DNA of 64,000 nucleotides from Pseudomonas sp. B20(2017) (GCF_002113125.1 NZ_NEJP01000012.1:124001-188000); one strand, 5' to 3'. Shown: positions 44,581 to 54,839, counted from the first letter of the stretch. The notes: a model not told the origin generated them from the sequence alone. A program made the numbers and translations.

Positions 44581-44942
44581 AACATTGTTTACACAGACAT
44601 GAATCCGCTAACTAACAAAACAGGCAGTTATAGCGCTGTTTTACCAGGGAAATGATCACTCAGTAATGGCGGCTAACGGCCATTATCTGCCGCTTAATCT
44701 ATTACTCGTAAAAACAAGATTGACTTCAGTCGAATTACTGTAGATAAACATATCGTCCACGATATGGCTGTTACAGTGTTTCTCTATCCTTCCGCACCTT
44801 ATCGGCTATTTCTCTCATCTTGATTCCCTACCCGCTTCTCCAGCGTGAATCTTGAACCGACCCAGATAAAAATAGATTGTTTCCATAAGTATTTTTCGGC
44901 CAACTCAACCTACCCAACGTTGGATGGAGCGCCTGAGTGAGG
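44581..44942. other. AT-rich gap without genes
   Basis: About 360 bases, clearly richer in A+T than surrounding genes, with runs such as AAATTAC and TTATCTG. No open frame over 30 codons with a ribosome site was seen. Foreign origin or promoter function is possible. Confidence 0.5.
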
Positions 44943-45164
44943 TCAGTTTTCGTCCTCAAACTGTTCTCGTGAGTATTCAAAAACGGCGCCTGCATCGCGA
45001 ATTAACTGTCTCCATTCCTTGGCGGTGATGAGGTCTGTTTGCTCCATTTTGTCGGCCATCTTCAAAAGCTCGTCGTACTGGTCCTCAATGGGCATTTGTG
45101 GCTCAGGATTTCTTAACAGTTGCAACCACGCCGTCAGTGCTTTTTTCTTTTCATCCGCTTTCAT
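44943..45164 (-). CDS. Small helical protein, family X member 1
   Basis: 73 residues, charged and mostly helical, no membrane segment. The pattern A-x-x-x-W-x-x-L...M...QYDELLKMAD...LITAKEWRQLI is shared with the genes at 59556 and 61643. No site stronger than GAAAT lies just before the ATG. The 3' neighbour is unrelated sequence. Function unknown; acidic, so not obviously DNA-binding. Confidence 0.68.
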   Translation of the reverse strand: MKADEKKKALTAWLQLLRNPEPQMPIEDQYDELLKMADKMEQTDLITAKEWRQLIRDAGAVFEYSREQFEDEN

Positions 45165-45359
45165 TTCAGCTGCCCCGGTTGGCGGTTATATACTGTGGAC
45201 GGGAGCCCGGTCTTCACGTTCCGATGGAGCGACTAACGGCAGTCGGGGATATCGGAGCCGTTTGCGATCGCTGTTTACCATAAGGAGAAAACGAACATCG
45301 ATGAGCTGGTACGCGGTTTCGCAAGTCTATCTGCGTCGCGAAAACATCTGAGCTGCCAA

Positions 45360-47573
45360 TCAAAGCGAGTGCGCGGGGTGATTCAGCAACGTTTCAATTT
45401 CCGTGTAAGGCATCGGTTTGGCAAAGAAATACCCCTGGAAAATATCGCAACGGCTGCTCTTCAGGAACTCCACTTGCGACGCAGTTTCTACGCCTTCGGC
45501 TACCACCGTTAAGCTGAGGTGATGAGCCATGGAAATAATGCCTTGTGTGATCGCAGCATCGTGAGGGTCGGTTACGATCTCCTGAATGAAAGAGCGGTCA
45601 ATCTTTATCTTGTCGATGGGCAAACGCTTGAGATAACTGAGGCTGGAAAACCCGGTTCCGAAATCATCGAGTGCAATGCGCACCCCCAACGTTTTAAGCT
45701 GGTGCAACGTGTCGATCGCCTGTTCAGCGTTATGCAACAGCAGCGACTCGGTGATCTCCAGCTCCAACTGCTCCCCCCGCAGGCCATGTCTCTCAAGGGT
45801 AGCCTGGACACATTGGACAAAATGACCACGCTGAAAATGCATCGGCGAAATATTCACGGCCATCGAGATTCCGGTGAGGCCCTGCTCGCCTAGTTCGCGC
45901 AGCTGCGCGCATGCCGTATCGAGCACCCAAAGGCTCATCGGGATGATTTGACCACTTTCCTCTGCCACCGGCACAAATATCGCTGGTGAGATAAATCCTT
46001 TTTTCGGATGCTGCCAACGTAGCAACGCTTCGATCCCGACTACCCGTCCAGTTTGCGCGTCTATCTGCGGTTGGTAATGCAGTTGCAACGACTGAGTCTC
46101 GATAGCCTTTTGCAGGTCATTGCGCAGGGTCGCATGCTCGCAAACGCGCTGATTGAGATCGCTGGTGTACCACTGAAAGTTGTTGCGCCCTTGCTGCTTG
46201 GCTTTGTACATGGCCATGTCAGCCTGCTGGATCAGTTGCATCGGTTGCTCTATGTGACCATCGCTCAAGGTGATGCCGACACTTGCACTCACGTGCAGGT
46301 CAATACCCTGGATGCAGTAGGGTTTGGCAATGCTGGCCATCAAGCGCTCGGCCACGGGTATAACGTCTTCACCACGACGCAGGCACGGCAGCAAAACAAT
46401 GAATTCATCACCGCCCATGCGCACGATGGTATCGCCGGGGCGAACCTGTTGAGTCAGACGCTGTGCCACCTCAATCAAAACCTGATCGCCGAAATAGTGT
46501 CCGATCAAGTCGTTGATGGATTTGAATCCATCCAGATCGATATACATCACCGCCAGATGACGCTTGCGCCGACGACTGATCTGACAATCCACAATAAGCC
46601 GGTCTTCAAGCGAAACGCGGTTAAGCAGACCCGTTAGCCGATCATGCCGGGCGTTGAAACTCAATTGGCGTTCAAAATGTTTCTGTTCGCTGATGTCTCG
46701 AGCAATGCTAAATACCCCGACAATCTCTCCGTTAACCCTGATCGGCAGGTTAGAGATGTCCATAGTCAGCAGTTTTTGATTCTCGTCGCGAACCCGCGCC
46801 TCAAAGCGCTGAGGCACTCCGGAGCGCGCGGCAGCAAAATGCTGATCGAACCAGTCCAGGTCGTCTTCAAGCACGATATGAGAAAAATGGTGACCAATGA
46901 CGCTGGTAGCTCTGTGCTGCTTTAACTTCATACCGGCCGGGTTCACACTCTGGATATTGCCCGCCAGATCGAGGGCGAAGACCGGGTTGGGGTTGTAGGT
47001 GAACAATGATCGGAAACGTTGCTCACTTTCCTCCAGACGCTTCCCGTCACGCTCATGGCGGATCGCAATAACTGCGAGTTGCGCCGCGCAGGTAAGCCGT
47101 TGAATCTGTGCGTCGTTTGGCCCACTCGCTCGATCCTTGTACAGCGCGAAGGTCCCAAGCACGCAGCCCTGGTGGGAGAATAAGGGCAACGACCAGCAGG
47201 CGCGCAGATTGTGACCCAGAGCGAGATTTCGAAAACGCTCCCAACTTGGATCCTGGGCAATGTCTGCGGTAACGACTAACTCGCGCCGGAACGCGGCAGT
47301 GCCACAGGTACCTTCGTGAGGGCCGATCGGCATCCCATGGATCGCTTTACTGTATTCAGACGGTAGCCCAGGCGCCGCACCGTTAAGCAAATGTTTACCC
47401 TCTGCGTCGGTGAGCAATATCGAACAAAGCGTGTCAGGATATTGTGCGTCAATCATCAAACAGATGGCGGCAAGAATGTCGTTCAGTTGATGATTGGATG
47501 CAATCATGCCGAGAATGTCATGCCGAGACTCGGAAAGAACCGTACCGTGATAGCTCGTGCGAGGGGGATTCAT
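45360..47573 (-). CDS. GAF-PAS-GGDEF-EAL cyclic-di-GMP enzyme
   Basis: 737 residues from the ATG at 47573; 23 in-frame codons before it are unlikely. Order: GAF (about 20-180), PAS (about 190-310), GGDEF (about 325-480) with intact GGDEF in VRMGGDEFIVLL, EAL (about 495-735) with EALLRW, NISPMHFQ, DDFGTG and AEGVE. Both catalytic motifs are complete, so it could make and degrade c-di-GMP; dominant activity cannot be told. Cytoplasmic, no membrane helix. It stands alone between a small-protein gene and a kinase relic. Confidence 0.93.
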   Translation of the reverse strand: MNPPRTSYHGTVLSESRHDILGMIASNHQLNDILAAICLMIDAQYPDTLCSILLTDAEGKHLLNGAAPGLPSEYSKAIHGMPIGPHEGTCGTAAFRRELVVTADIAQDPSWERFRNLALGHNLRACWSLPLFSHQGCVLGTFALYKDRASGPNDAQIQRLTCAAQLAVIAIRHERDGKRLEESEQRFRSLFTYNPNPVFALDLAGNIQSVNPAGMKLKQHRATSVIGHHFSHIVLEDDLDWFDQHFAAARSGVPQRFEARVRDENQKLLTMDISNLPIRVNGEIVGVFSIARDISEQKHFERQLSFNARHDRLTGLLNRVSLEDRLIVDCQISRRRKRHLAVMYIDLDGFKSINDLIGHYFGDQVLIEVAQRLTQQVRPGDTIVRMGGDEFIVLLPCLRRGEDVIPVAERLMASIAKPYCIQGIDLHVSASVGITLSDGHIEQPMQLIQQADMAMYKAKQQGRNNFQWYTSDLNQRVCEHATLRNDLQKAIETQSLQLHYQPQIDAQTGRVVGIEALLRWQHPKKGFISPAIFVPVAEESGQIIPMSLWVLDTACAQLRELGEQGLTGISMAVNISPMHFQRGHFVQCVQATLERHGLRGEQLELEITESLLLHNAEQAIDTLHQLKTLGVRIALDDFGTGFSSLSYLKRLPIDKIKIDRSFIQEIVTDPHDAAITQGIISMAHHLSLTVVAEGVETASQVEFLKSSRCDIFQGYFFAKPMPYTEIETLLNHPAHSL

Positions 47574-47936
47574 ATTGATTCCGCAAGACTGCCGAGACCA
47601 TCCGATCTTCAAAGAGCCTTGAAAGTGGGCGGCCGGGCGCAATCCACTCGCACTCCGGTCGCAGACTTTATAAAGCCCTCCCGATCACAAAAAACATACT
47701 CAGATCCGCAAAAAAAAACCGTATCAGATTGCGAGAGACTTGGTCGGTGCATCCCGAAAGACTTTGAGGGCAAAAAGCTATCCAGTGGCTCGTGCACCAC
47801 GCCCATTCGCTAATTTGCTTACTAAACTATAGGCTGCTCAGTAATAGCCCCTTGTCGACTCACCGTCGATACAAGCTTTCTTCACGGATCTCAGCCTTCA
47901 GGGAGTTGGGGATCGGTTGAAGAGGTCTTGCGACGG
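47574..47936. other. Gap without genes
   Basis: 363 bases holding the promoter of the GGDEF-EAL gene; a poly-A run (nine As near 47711) is present. No coding frame with a ribosome site. Right end grades into the truncated kinase. Confidence 0.5.
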
Positions 47937-48820
47937 CGCAAAATCTGGCCCTCGCCTTTCTTGCCACCGCGTTGCTGGGTTACCTGGTGCTGCGTCGAGG
48001 GCTGCGCCCATTGCGCAAAATGGCCGCCCATGCGGCAGCCATCACACCCGAGCGTCTGCACAGCCGCATGGACAGCGCCGATACGCCGGTTGAACTGCAG
48101 CAGCTCAGTGACGCCTATAACGCGATGCTCGATCGCCTGGCTCAGGGCTATCAGCGATTGACGCAATTTTCCGCTGACCTTGCCCATGAAATCCGCACGC
48201 CGGTGGGATCGCTGATGGGGCATTGTCAGGTCGCCCTCCGGCAGCGCCGCAGCGAGGATGACTATCAGGCACTGATCGCTTCGAACCTTGAAGAGCTCGA
48301 ACGGATCTCTCGCATCGTCGAAAGCATTCTGTTCCTGGCGCGCGCCGATGAAACACAAGCCGTGGTGGAGCGCCAGCAACTGTCGCTGCATGACGAATCA
48401 CAACGGATTGCCGACTATTTTGAAGGTTTGGCTGAAGAGCGGCGAATGACCTTTCAGATAACAGGCGGTGGCAACGTGCTCGCTGACGCCTTGCTGCTGC
48501 GCAGAGCCTTGAGCAACCTGGTGGCGAACGCGATTCGCTACGCCGACGAGGGCACCGAGATTCTGATGCGGGTGACGCAGACTCACGGCGGTTCGCGGAT
48601 CGAAGTGGAGAACCAAGGGCCTGTGCTGAGCGACGAAACCCTGGGCAAACTCTTCGACCGCTTTTACCGTGGTGATGCGTCTCGCCACCAGAACTCCGAC
48701 TCCTACGGCCTTGGTCTCGCCATCGTGGTGGCAATCATGCAACTGCATGCGGGTCAGGTGCGTGTCGAACAGCCAAAGCCCGGAATTATCCGTTTTTCGC
48801 TTTCATTTCCTGCAGCTTGA
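47937..48820 (+). pseudogene. Heavy-metal-type sensor histidine kinase, 5'-truncated
   Basis: About 295 codons of a CusS/CopS-like kinase: the end of the second membrane helix (LALAFLATALLGYLVLRRGL), HAMP, H-box DLAHEIRTPVGSL, and an intact ATPase domain with NLVANAIRY and DSYGLGLAIVVAIM. The first membrane helix, the periplasmic sensor and the partner response regulator are missing, and no start codon with a site exists. Probably inactive or unexpressed. Confidence 0.82.
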
Positions 48821-48879
48821 ACGACATCGGTGAGGGGGGCTTTTTTTGCACCGCCCTCACAGAAAGCCATACGAGGAGC

Positions 48880-49386
48880 TCAACTTTCAGAGGGCTTTCT
48901 CAAGCTCTGATGCTCGACGGGTGCAAACTTTTCTTCGCCCGCCAAGGGTTCCCAATCTTTCAACGGTGTCAGGAAATGCAGTTCAAAACGACGCGACAGG
49001 AACGCCCATTTTCCGTCCCGGCGTTCAAACCTGTCGTGGTACAACCCACTGACTTGCACCGGGCCTTTTTCGATGTCATGGAACAGGCAATTCGCAGCCA
49101 CCGTACCCACCGCGCTGTCACCCTTGATATCGATCAGAGGGTTGGCCATCCAGTGGTGCATATGAGGCATCTGGCGCCAGCTGTTTTGCGCCATAAGAAG
49201 GATTTCGTCACAGTTTCCGGCCTGGCCGAAACCCGGCAGATCCAGCGTCGACTCTTCGTGCCAGATGGCGCTCAGAAGCGAAACGTCGATGCGGTCGAAA
49301 GCATTGGCGTAGGCGCTGATCAGCGACTCGATGGCAGCACGACTTTCCAGGGCGTCCAGTCGGGCGCTCAGTTCGTCAATGTTCAT
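48880..49386 (-). CDS. SnoaL-like / NTF2-fold protein
   Basis: 168 residues. SnoaL-4 type fold: ALESRAAIESLISAYANAFDRIDVSLLSAIWHEES at the N-terminus and YHDRFERRDGKWAFLSRRFELHF near the end. Such proteins act as dehydratases, isomerases or cyclases on small aromatic or lipid substrates. It lies 80 bases downstream of an SDR gene on the same strand, suggesting a joint catabolic role. Confidence 0.85.
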   Translation of the reverse strand: MNIDELSARLDALESRAAIESLISAYANAFDRIDVSLLSAIWHEESTLDLPGFGQAGNCDEILLMAQNSWRQMPHMHHWMANPLIDIKGDSAVGTVAANCLFHDIEKGPVQVSGLYHDRFERRDGKWAFLSRRFELHFLTPLKDWEPLAGEEKFAPVEHQSLRKPSES

Positions 49387-49466
49387 GATGAGGTTTCCCT
49401 GTAGAGGCTTCGCAAAAGCGTGGGAGGCAACCCTCTGCGAGGGTTGCCCTACGGTTGTGCACGTGT

Positions 49467-50225
49467 TCAGATTTGCGACAGGCCGCCGTCGACCATCAGT
49501 TCCACACCGTTGACATATTTCGCATCGGCGGATGCAAGGAACAGCGCCGACGAGGCGATTTCTTCAGGTTGGGCCATGTACCCCAGCGGAGTGATCTGCT
49601 CGACATGTTGGCGCAGCGCGACAATGTCGCCTTCGCTCATCTTCAAGCCGTTATCCATCAGTGGCGTGCGGGTGAAGCCGGGGCTCAGAACATTCGTTCG
49701 AATCTTGCGACCTTTGAGTTCGTTGGCCCACGTCCTGGCGAAGGAGCGCACCGCGGCCTTGGATGCGTTGTATAGGCTCAGTCCTTCCATCCCGTTGCTG
49801 GAACAGATAGAGGCCGTCAACACGATCGAAGCGCCATTTTTCAACAACGGCATCAACGTTTGTACGGTAAAAAAGACCCCCTTCACGTTGATGTCGAACA
49901 TGTTGAAATAGGCCGCCTCGGTGGTCTCGCCCAGCGGGTTTTTTTCGCAGATACCGGCGTTGGCGAACACTGAGTCCAACCGATCGTTGCGCGCTTCAAT
50001 CGTCGCTTTGAGCTTATCGAGATCAGCCTGACGAGCGACATCGGAGATGACCGCGACGGCTCTGTCGCCCAGCTTCGCCACCGCCGCCTCCAGCGTGGCT
50101 GCCGAGCGCCCCGTAATGTAAACACGCTTGGCGCCCTCGGTAATCAAACCTTGGGCAATCGCAAATCCGATCCCGGTGGATGCGCCGGTGACGACTGCAA
50201 CCTGATCAGCGAATTTACCTGACAT
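49467..50225 (-). CDS. Short-chain dehydrogenase/reductase
   Basis: 252 residues from the ATG at 50225 with AGGAGT 7 bases upstream. NAD(P) motif TGASTGIGFAIA (about residues 14-25), the NAG motif FANAGI and catalytic YNASK (about 154-158) with the Ser upstream in TASICSS are intact. The C-terminus (YVNGVELMVDGGLSQI) is the classical SDR end. Substrate unknown; it is divergent from an MFS exporter gene. Confidence 0.9.
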   Translation of the reverse strand: MSGKFADQVAVVTGASTGIGFAIAQGLITEGAKRVYITGRSAATLEAAVAKLGDRAVAVISDVARQADLDKLKATIEARNDRLDSVFANAGICEKNPLGETTEAAYFNMFDINVKGVFFTVQTLMPLLKNGASIVLTASICSSNGMEGLSLYNASKAAVRSFARTWANELKGRKIRTNVLSPGFTRTPLMDNGLKMSEGDIVALRQHVEQITPLGYMAQPEEIASSALFLASADAKYVNGVELMVDGGLSQI

Positions 50226-50446
50226 ATCTGACTCCTCACTCTGCGGTGGTGGCTCGATTGGAACCACTGTTCGGCTATTTTGAGTGGACTCAGGGGCTTA
50301 GCGGCACTGCCATAAATGAACATTGGTCGTTCAATTATGTGAGGCGTCAGCGAAGGTTTAACCGTTTAGATTGAGGTCAGCTGATTCAGAGCATGACCCG
50401 CAATCGAGAATATTCTGGAACCCGAGGGTTTCAGGAAGGAGACCTT

Positions 50447-51904
50447 ATGCCTCAGACAAAAATCGCTCACCCGGAACCGCGGCGCTGGTTGATGTTCGCC
50501 ATCTTGTTGGTCGGTGCGTTTTTGCCGCCGCTGGATTTTTTCATTGTCAACGTAGCACTGCCGTCCATTCAGCAATCGCTGGACACGGCCTCCTCCGCCG
50601 AACAGTTGATCATCTCTTCGTATGCAGCGCTCTATGCCGTGACACTGATCACCGGTGGGCGGCTGGGTGACATCTTTGGCCGCATGAGAATGTTTTTCCT
50701 TGGCCTGGTTGGTTTCGCAGTTGCCTCACTGATCTGCGGCGTCGCCGAGTCACCTTGGATGTTGATCGCCGGACGTTCGCTGCAAGGCGTGACGGCAGCG
50801 GTGATGGCGCCCCAGGCACTCGCGTCGGTGCAGGCCATATTCCCCGAGTCCGAAAAGCCTTTGGCCCTGAGCCTGTATGGTGCGGTTTTTGGCTTGGCTT
50901 CGGTGGTCGGCCAGGCACTTGGCGGAATATTGATATCGCTTAACCTGATGAATCTGGGTTGGCGGGCGATATTTCTGGTGAATTTGCCGATTGCGTTGCT
51001 GGTCATTCTGATTGCCATTCCCGTGGTCAAGGAAACCCGCGCACCACAGAAAAGCAAGCTGGATCTGGGGGGAACGGTACTGTCCATGGTGACGCTTGCG
51101 GCTCTGATCGTTCCACTGATCGAGGGGCGTGAAGCGGGGTGGCCTCTGTGGGCCTGGCTGTCGCTGGCGGCAGTGCCGCTGCTGGGCTGGCTGTTCTGGC
51201 GCTACGAAGCCCGTTTGCATCAAACGCAAGGCGCACCGTTGCTGAATCCTGCCGCGCTGCGCACGCCCGGGTTGGGCCGGGCATTGCTCGTTGCGCTGAC
51301 TTTTTACGCGATCGGCGTGTTTTTCCTGCTGTTTTCCATTTATTTACAGGGCGCGCTGCATACGAGCCCACTCAATGCAGGCCTCGTCTTTCTTCCTTTC
51401 GGCGCGGGATTTTTGCTGGGACCGCTCTCTACTCCTCAATTCAGGCGCTTTCTGGGAGCCTACGTCAATCCGGTCGGGATGGGGCTTGAAGTGTTGGGAT
51501 TCGTGCTCTTGGCCTGGCTCGTGACGCATACGCCGATGTCCGTCAGCCCGGCTGTGCTGCCGCTTGCCGTCATACTGTTTCTGATCGGTTTCGGACAAGG
51601 ATTGGCCCTTCCGACATTGATGCGCATGATCACAGGACGCGTGGCACCTGCGTATTCCGGCATGATCGCGGGCATTACCAGTTCCACCCTGCAAATCAGC
51701 ACGTCACTGAGCGTGGCGATAATCGGCGGGATTTTCTACACCCTTCTGGGCACGGATACGGACGCGGCTTCCATCACTCACGCCTTCATCGTCTCCATAC
51801 TCTGCATCGCGGCCTGCCTGGCGGTAGGCGCGGGACTGAGCCTTACTCTGGCGCGTCAACCTGCGGCAGAGCTGCCAGCGGCGATCATGCACCCGACAGA
51901 GTGA
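50447..51904 (+). CDS. MFS multidrug exporter (DHA2 / EmrB-QacA type)
   Basis: 485 residues from the ATG at 50447 with AAGGAG 9 bases upstream. Fourteen predicted membrane helices. Motif A GGRLGDIFGRMRMF follows helix 2, and motif C GAVFGLASVVGQALGG lies in helix 5; DFFIVNVALPSI in helix 1 is motif D1 of the family. It would export drugs or catabolites by proton antiport. The next gene is a convergent LysR regulator, 1 base past the stop. Confidence 0.92.
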   Translation: MPQTKIAHPEPRRWLMFAILLVGAFLPPLDFFIVNVALPSIQQSLDTASSAEQLIISSYAALYAVTLITGGRLGDIFGRMRMFFLGLVGFAVASLICGVAESPWMLIAGRSLQGVTAAVMAPQALASVQAIFPESEKPLALSLYGAVFGLASVVGQALGGILISLNLMNLGWRAIFLVNLPIALLVILIAIPVVKETRAPQKSKLDLGGTVLSMVTLAALIVPLIEGREAGWPLWAWLSLAAVPLLGWLFWRYEARLHQTQGAPLLNPAALRTPGLGRALLVALTFYAIGVFFLLFSIYLQGALHTSPLNAGLVFLPFGAGFLLGPLSTPQFRRFLGAYVNPVGMGLEVLGFVLLAWLVTHTPMSVSPAVLPLAVILFLIGFGQGLALPTLMRMITGRVAPAYSGMIAGITSSTLQISTSLSVAIIGGIFYTLLGTDTDAASITHAFIVSILCIAACLAVGAGLSLTLARQPAAELPAAIMHPTE

Positions 51905-51905
51905 G

Positions 51906-52766
51906 TCAGCCCCCTGCCTGATGGCCGATCATGCTGGAAGCGAGGTCGGCAAGCGCACGAAGGCTGTCCATCTGACGCATGTCCTGGTGGTAGCCCATCC
52001 ATATGTCGCGGCCCGGTGGCGGCTCGTGCGGATCAACCAGCCGCAGCGCCGGCAACTGGTCGCCCAGAGCGCGGGGCAATACCGCCACGCCCTGCCCTTG
52101 CACGCACATTTGCGCCTGCACCGTGCGGCTGCTGCTGGTAAACACGGTACGCGCCAGAGGGTAGCGCTGCTGCAGCCACTGCACATCGGGATAATGAGAC
52201 TGAGCCACACTCATGGTAATCAGACCAAGCCCGTCGCCCAGTGGTTTGGGGTCAGCAGATCCGATGGCTGCGTATAACCCATAACTCAGGGAGATCAGCT
52301 TGCGGTGAACAATGTCGGGCTCAGTGAACGGAACGATCCGAAACGCAATGTCGGCATCGCGACGAGCCAGGTCAAACAATCGATGCCCCGCGATGACCTC
52401 GGGCACGATCAGTGGATAACGTCGCCCCAATTCATTCAGGACCGGGGCCAACACATAACAGGCGAACCAGTCTGCGCAAGAAATGCGCAACACACCTTCC
52501 GGCTGTGCGCTGTCGCCCGCAAGGCGCCTTTCGATAGCCAACGCACTTTGCTCCATGTCCTGCGCCAGGCTGAGTAGTTTCTCTCCGCTGTCGGTGAGTA
52601 CCAGCCCTTGGGTGGTTCGCAGGAAAATGGGCTGGCCACTGGACTGTTCAAGCACCTGCAAGCGCCGCCCCACGGTCGGGTGACTGACACCCAATTGCTT
52701 GGCGGCAGCGCCCAATGACCCGCTGCGGGCAATCGCGAGAAAGACCCGCACATCACTCCAGTCCAT
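51906..52766 (-). CDS. LysR-family regulator
   Basis: 286 residues. Helix-turn-helix DWSDVRVFLAIARSGSLGAAAKQLGVSHPTVGRRLQVLE at residues 2-40, then an effector domain. The pattern 'WSDVRVFLAIARSGS' marks the subgroup often found beside short-chain reductases and hydrolases. It is divergent from the dehydrogenase-hydrolase fusion gene across 118 bases and may regulate it and the MFS exporter. Confidence 0.88.
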   Translation of the reverse strand: MDWSDVRVFLAIARSGSLGAAAKQLGVSHPTVGRRLQVLEQSSGQPIFLRTTQGLVLTDSGEKLLSLAQDMEQSALAIERRLAGDSAQPEGVLRISCADWFACYVLAPVLNELGRRYPLIVPEVIAGHRLFDLARRDADIAFRIVPFTEPDIVHRKLISLSYGLYAAIGSADPKPLGDGLGLITMSVAQSHYPDVQWLQQRYPLARTVFTSSSRTVQAQMCVQGQGVAVLPRALGDQLPALRLVDPHEPPPGRDIWMGYHQDMRQMDSLRALADLASSMIGHQAGG

Positions 52767-52884
52767 GCTCTACCCCGTACAAATGTGAACGGTGAGAGTG
52801 CAGGAATGGCAGTGCCGTAGCAATCCCGCGCCCGACATACTGGTCTGCATTCACCTTCGTCGACACATCAACCGAGGACTGGAC

Positions 52885-54747
52885 ATGAAGATTGGTTTTA
52901 TCGGTGTGGGAAGCATGGGCAGAGCGATCATTCCGTTGCTCGTCCGGGCTGGCCATCACGTTTCGGCCTGGAATCGCAGTCCTGCGGTGATCAGGGATCT
53001 TGAAGGCATCAGCGTTCTCGGATCGCCAGCCGCGGCATTTCAGCAAGAGGTCGTCATCAGTCTGCTGGCCGATGATGCCGCCTTCAGGGAAGTGCTGCTG
53101 TCCAGCGCAGCCCTGGAACATGCAGGCAAGGCTTGCGTGCATGTCGTGATGTCAACCTTGTCGCCTTCGCTCATGGTGGAGTTGCAGGGCGTGCATGATG
53201 TAATCGGCATGGAATTGATCGCGGCGCCGGTATTCGGCGTGCCCGCCGTGGCGGCCAACGGCGAGTTGAATATCCTGGCGGCCGGATCGCTGGCCGCTGT
53301 CTCGACGGTTCAACCGTTGTTTGACCTGCTTGGGAAAAAGACCTGGTACCTGGGCGATCAACCTGAACAGGCGTGCATCGCGAAAATCGCCGGCAACATG
53401 ATGATCACCCATGCCATCCAGTCGCTGGGCGATGCAACCGAACTCGTTCAACGCTATGGATTGAACCCCTCGATTTTTGTCTCCCTGATGACCCAGACGC
53501 TGTTCGCCAGCGCTCCTTATCAGCGCTATGGGCAGAACATCGTGAACAGACGTTTTGAACCGGGTTTCAAACTGTCTCTTGGCCTCAAGGATATCAACCT
53601 GGCGATTGATGCGGGACGTCGCAAGAGCCTGGTACTCCCCGCGGCGGATGCTGTGCGATCGAAAATGACCTCGGCGGTAGCTCTGGGAGACGGGGAAAAA
53701 GACTGGTCGGTTTTCGCTACGCAGACCGTGGCCCGTCCAACCGATCATGCCGAGCCACCCTGGCGAACCGCACCGGTAAAATGCTCTAGACGTGGCAACT
53801 TCTGGGTGACCGGTGCCCGCGTAACCCATAACGATAAAAACTACCAAAAGGGTCCGATGTACGTAGCCTGGGAATCCCCTGAGCACATCACCCAGCCCTA
53901 CCCCGTGGTCCTGGTGCACGGGGGCACGCTGCAGGGAACCGAATGGCTGGATACACCCGATGGTCGCCCGGGCTGGGCCCAGCGGTTCGTCGAAGCAGGA
54001 TTCGTGGTCTTTCGCGTCGACAGGCCAGGCCACGGGCGATCACCGTATCACCCCGACATCATGGGGGCGATGGGACCGGCGTTTTCCTATGAGCGCGCCC
54101 GCGAAGTTTACTTTCCAGAGGGGGGTGGAGAAACGCAATGGCCTTTTGAGTCGGATGACAACGCGGCGTTTGACGCCTTCATCGCAGCTTACGGCCCCAT
54201 GCCGGCGGACCTTGCGGCCTCACAGACCCTGGATGCGGATCGACTGGCCGAACTGCTCGATAGAATCGGCAAGGCCATCATTGTTACGCATTCCGCTTCC
54301 GGGCCCAGTGGCTGGTTGATCGCCGATCGTCGACCCGACCTGATCGCAGGGATTGTGGCGGTGGAACCTATGGGGCCGGTATTTGGCCACACACCGGGCA
54401 TAGGCAGCCTCGAGTGGGGACTGACCGCCGCCCCCCTGACCTTCGATCCACCTCGCGAGACGCCTGAGCAGGTCCGCACAGCAGATCCAGTAACCCTGAG
54501 AATCCCCGGACTGCGGGGTGTTCCGATAGCGTTGTTGACAGGTGAGACATCGACGTTTGCTTCTTACGCATCCGGCATCGTCGCTTTCCTGCGAAATGCG
54601 GGTGCCAACATTCAGCACTTGGATTTACCGAGATTGGGTATTCACGGCAATGGCCACGGATTGATCTACGAACGCAATTCAGATTCGGTGTTCAAGGTCG
54701 TCACGCACTGGCTGGAAACCTCGTTGAGCCTGCCCGATCCCGCGTGA
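52885..54747 (+). CDS. Fusion of beta-hydroxyacid dehydrogenase and alpha/beta hydrolase
   Basis: 620 residues from the ATG at 52885 (GAGG upstream). Residues 1-290 are a complete NAD(P)-binding 3-hydroxyisobutyrate-type dehydrogenase: FIGVGSMGRAI, then the catalytic K167-x-x-x-N171 pair. From about 303 an alpha/beta hydrolase begins without its usual signal peptide: HGG oxyanion motif (345-347), nucleophile Ser470 in THSASG, and a C-terminal His in IHGNGH. The linker (RPTDHAEPPWRTAPVK) shows no domain. The frame is open throughout. Either a rare natural fusion or a deletion scar. Confidence 0.85.
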   Translation: MKIGFIGVGSMGRAIIPLLVRAGHHVSAWNRSPAVIRDLEGISVLGSPAAAFQQEVVISLLADDAAFREVLLSSAALEHAGKACVHVVMSTLSPSLMVELQGVHDVIGMELIAAPVFGVPAVAANGELNILAAGSLAAVSTVQPLFDLLGKKTWYLGDQPEQACIAKIAGNMMITHAIQSLGDATELVQRYGLNPSIFVSLMTQTLFASAPYQRYGQNIVNRRFEPGFKLSLGLKDINLAIDAGRRKSLVLPAADAVRSKMTSAVALGDGEKDWSVFATQTVARPTDHAEPPWRTAPVKCSRRGNFWVTGARVTHNDKNYQKGPMYVAWESPEHITQPYPVVLVHGGTLQGTEWLDTPDGRPGWAQRFVEAGFVVFRVDRPGHGRSPYHPDIMGAMGPAFSYERAREVYFPEGGGETQWPFESDDNAAFDAFIAAYGPMPADLAASQTLDADRLAELLDRIGKAIIVTHSASGPSGWLIADRRPDLIAGIVAVEPMGPVFGHTPGIGSLEWGLTAAPLTFDPPRETPEQVRTADPVTLRIPGLRGVPIALLTGETSTFASYASGIVAFLRNAGANIQHLDLPRLGIHGNGHGLIYERNSDSVFKVVTHWLETSLSLPDPA

Positions 54748-54787
54748 AGCGCTTGCTCAGGGTCTCCGTCCAACCCTGAAGAGTCCA

Positions 54788-54818
54788 AGGCGGGGTTACA
54801 GCCACGCCTCCTTTTTTT
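54788..54818 (+). terminator. Weak intrinsic terminator
   Basis: AGGCG (54788) pairs with CGCCT (54805) around a GC-rich loop, followed by seven Ts. It lies 40 bases past the fusion-gene stop. Confidence 0.6.
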
Positions 54819-54839
54819 ACAGCGGCCACGAGGTCATCC

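Noticed and set aside
45300..45352. 16-codon frame MSWYAVSQVYLRRENI with AAGGAG upstream
   Set aside because: Too short to support as a gene without conservation evidence.
48830..48860. Hairpin with T-run in its loop after the kinase relic
   Set aside because: The Ts lie inside the loop, not after the stem, so it is not a standard terminator on either strand.
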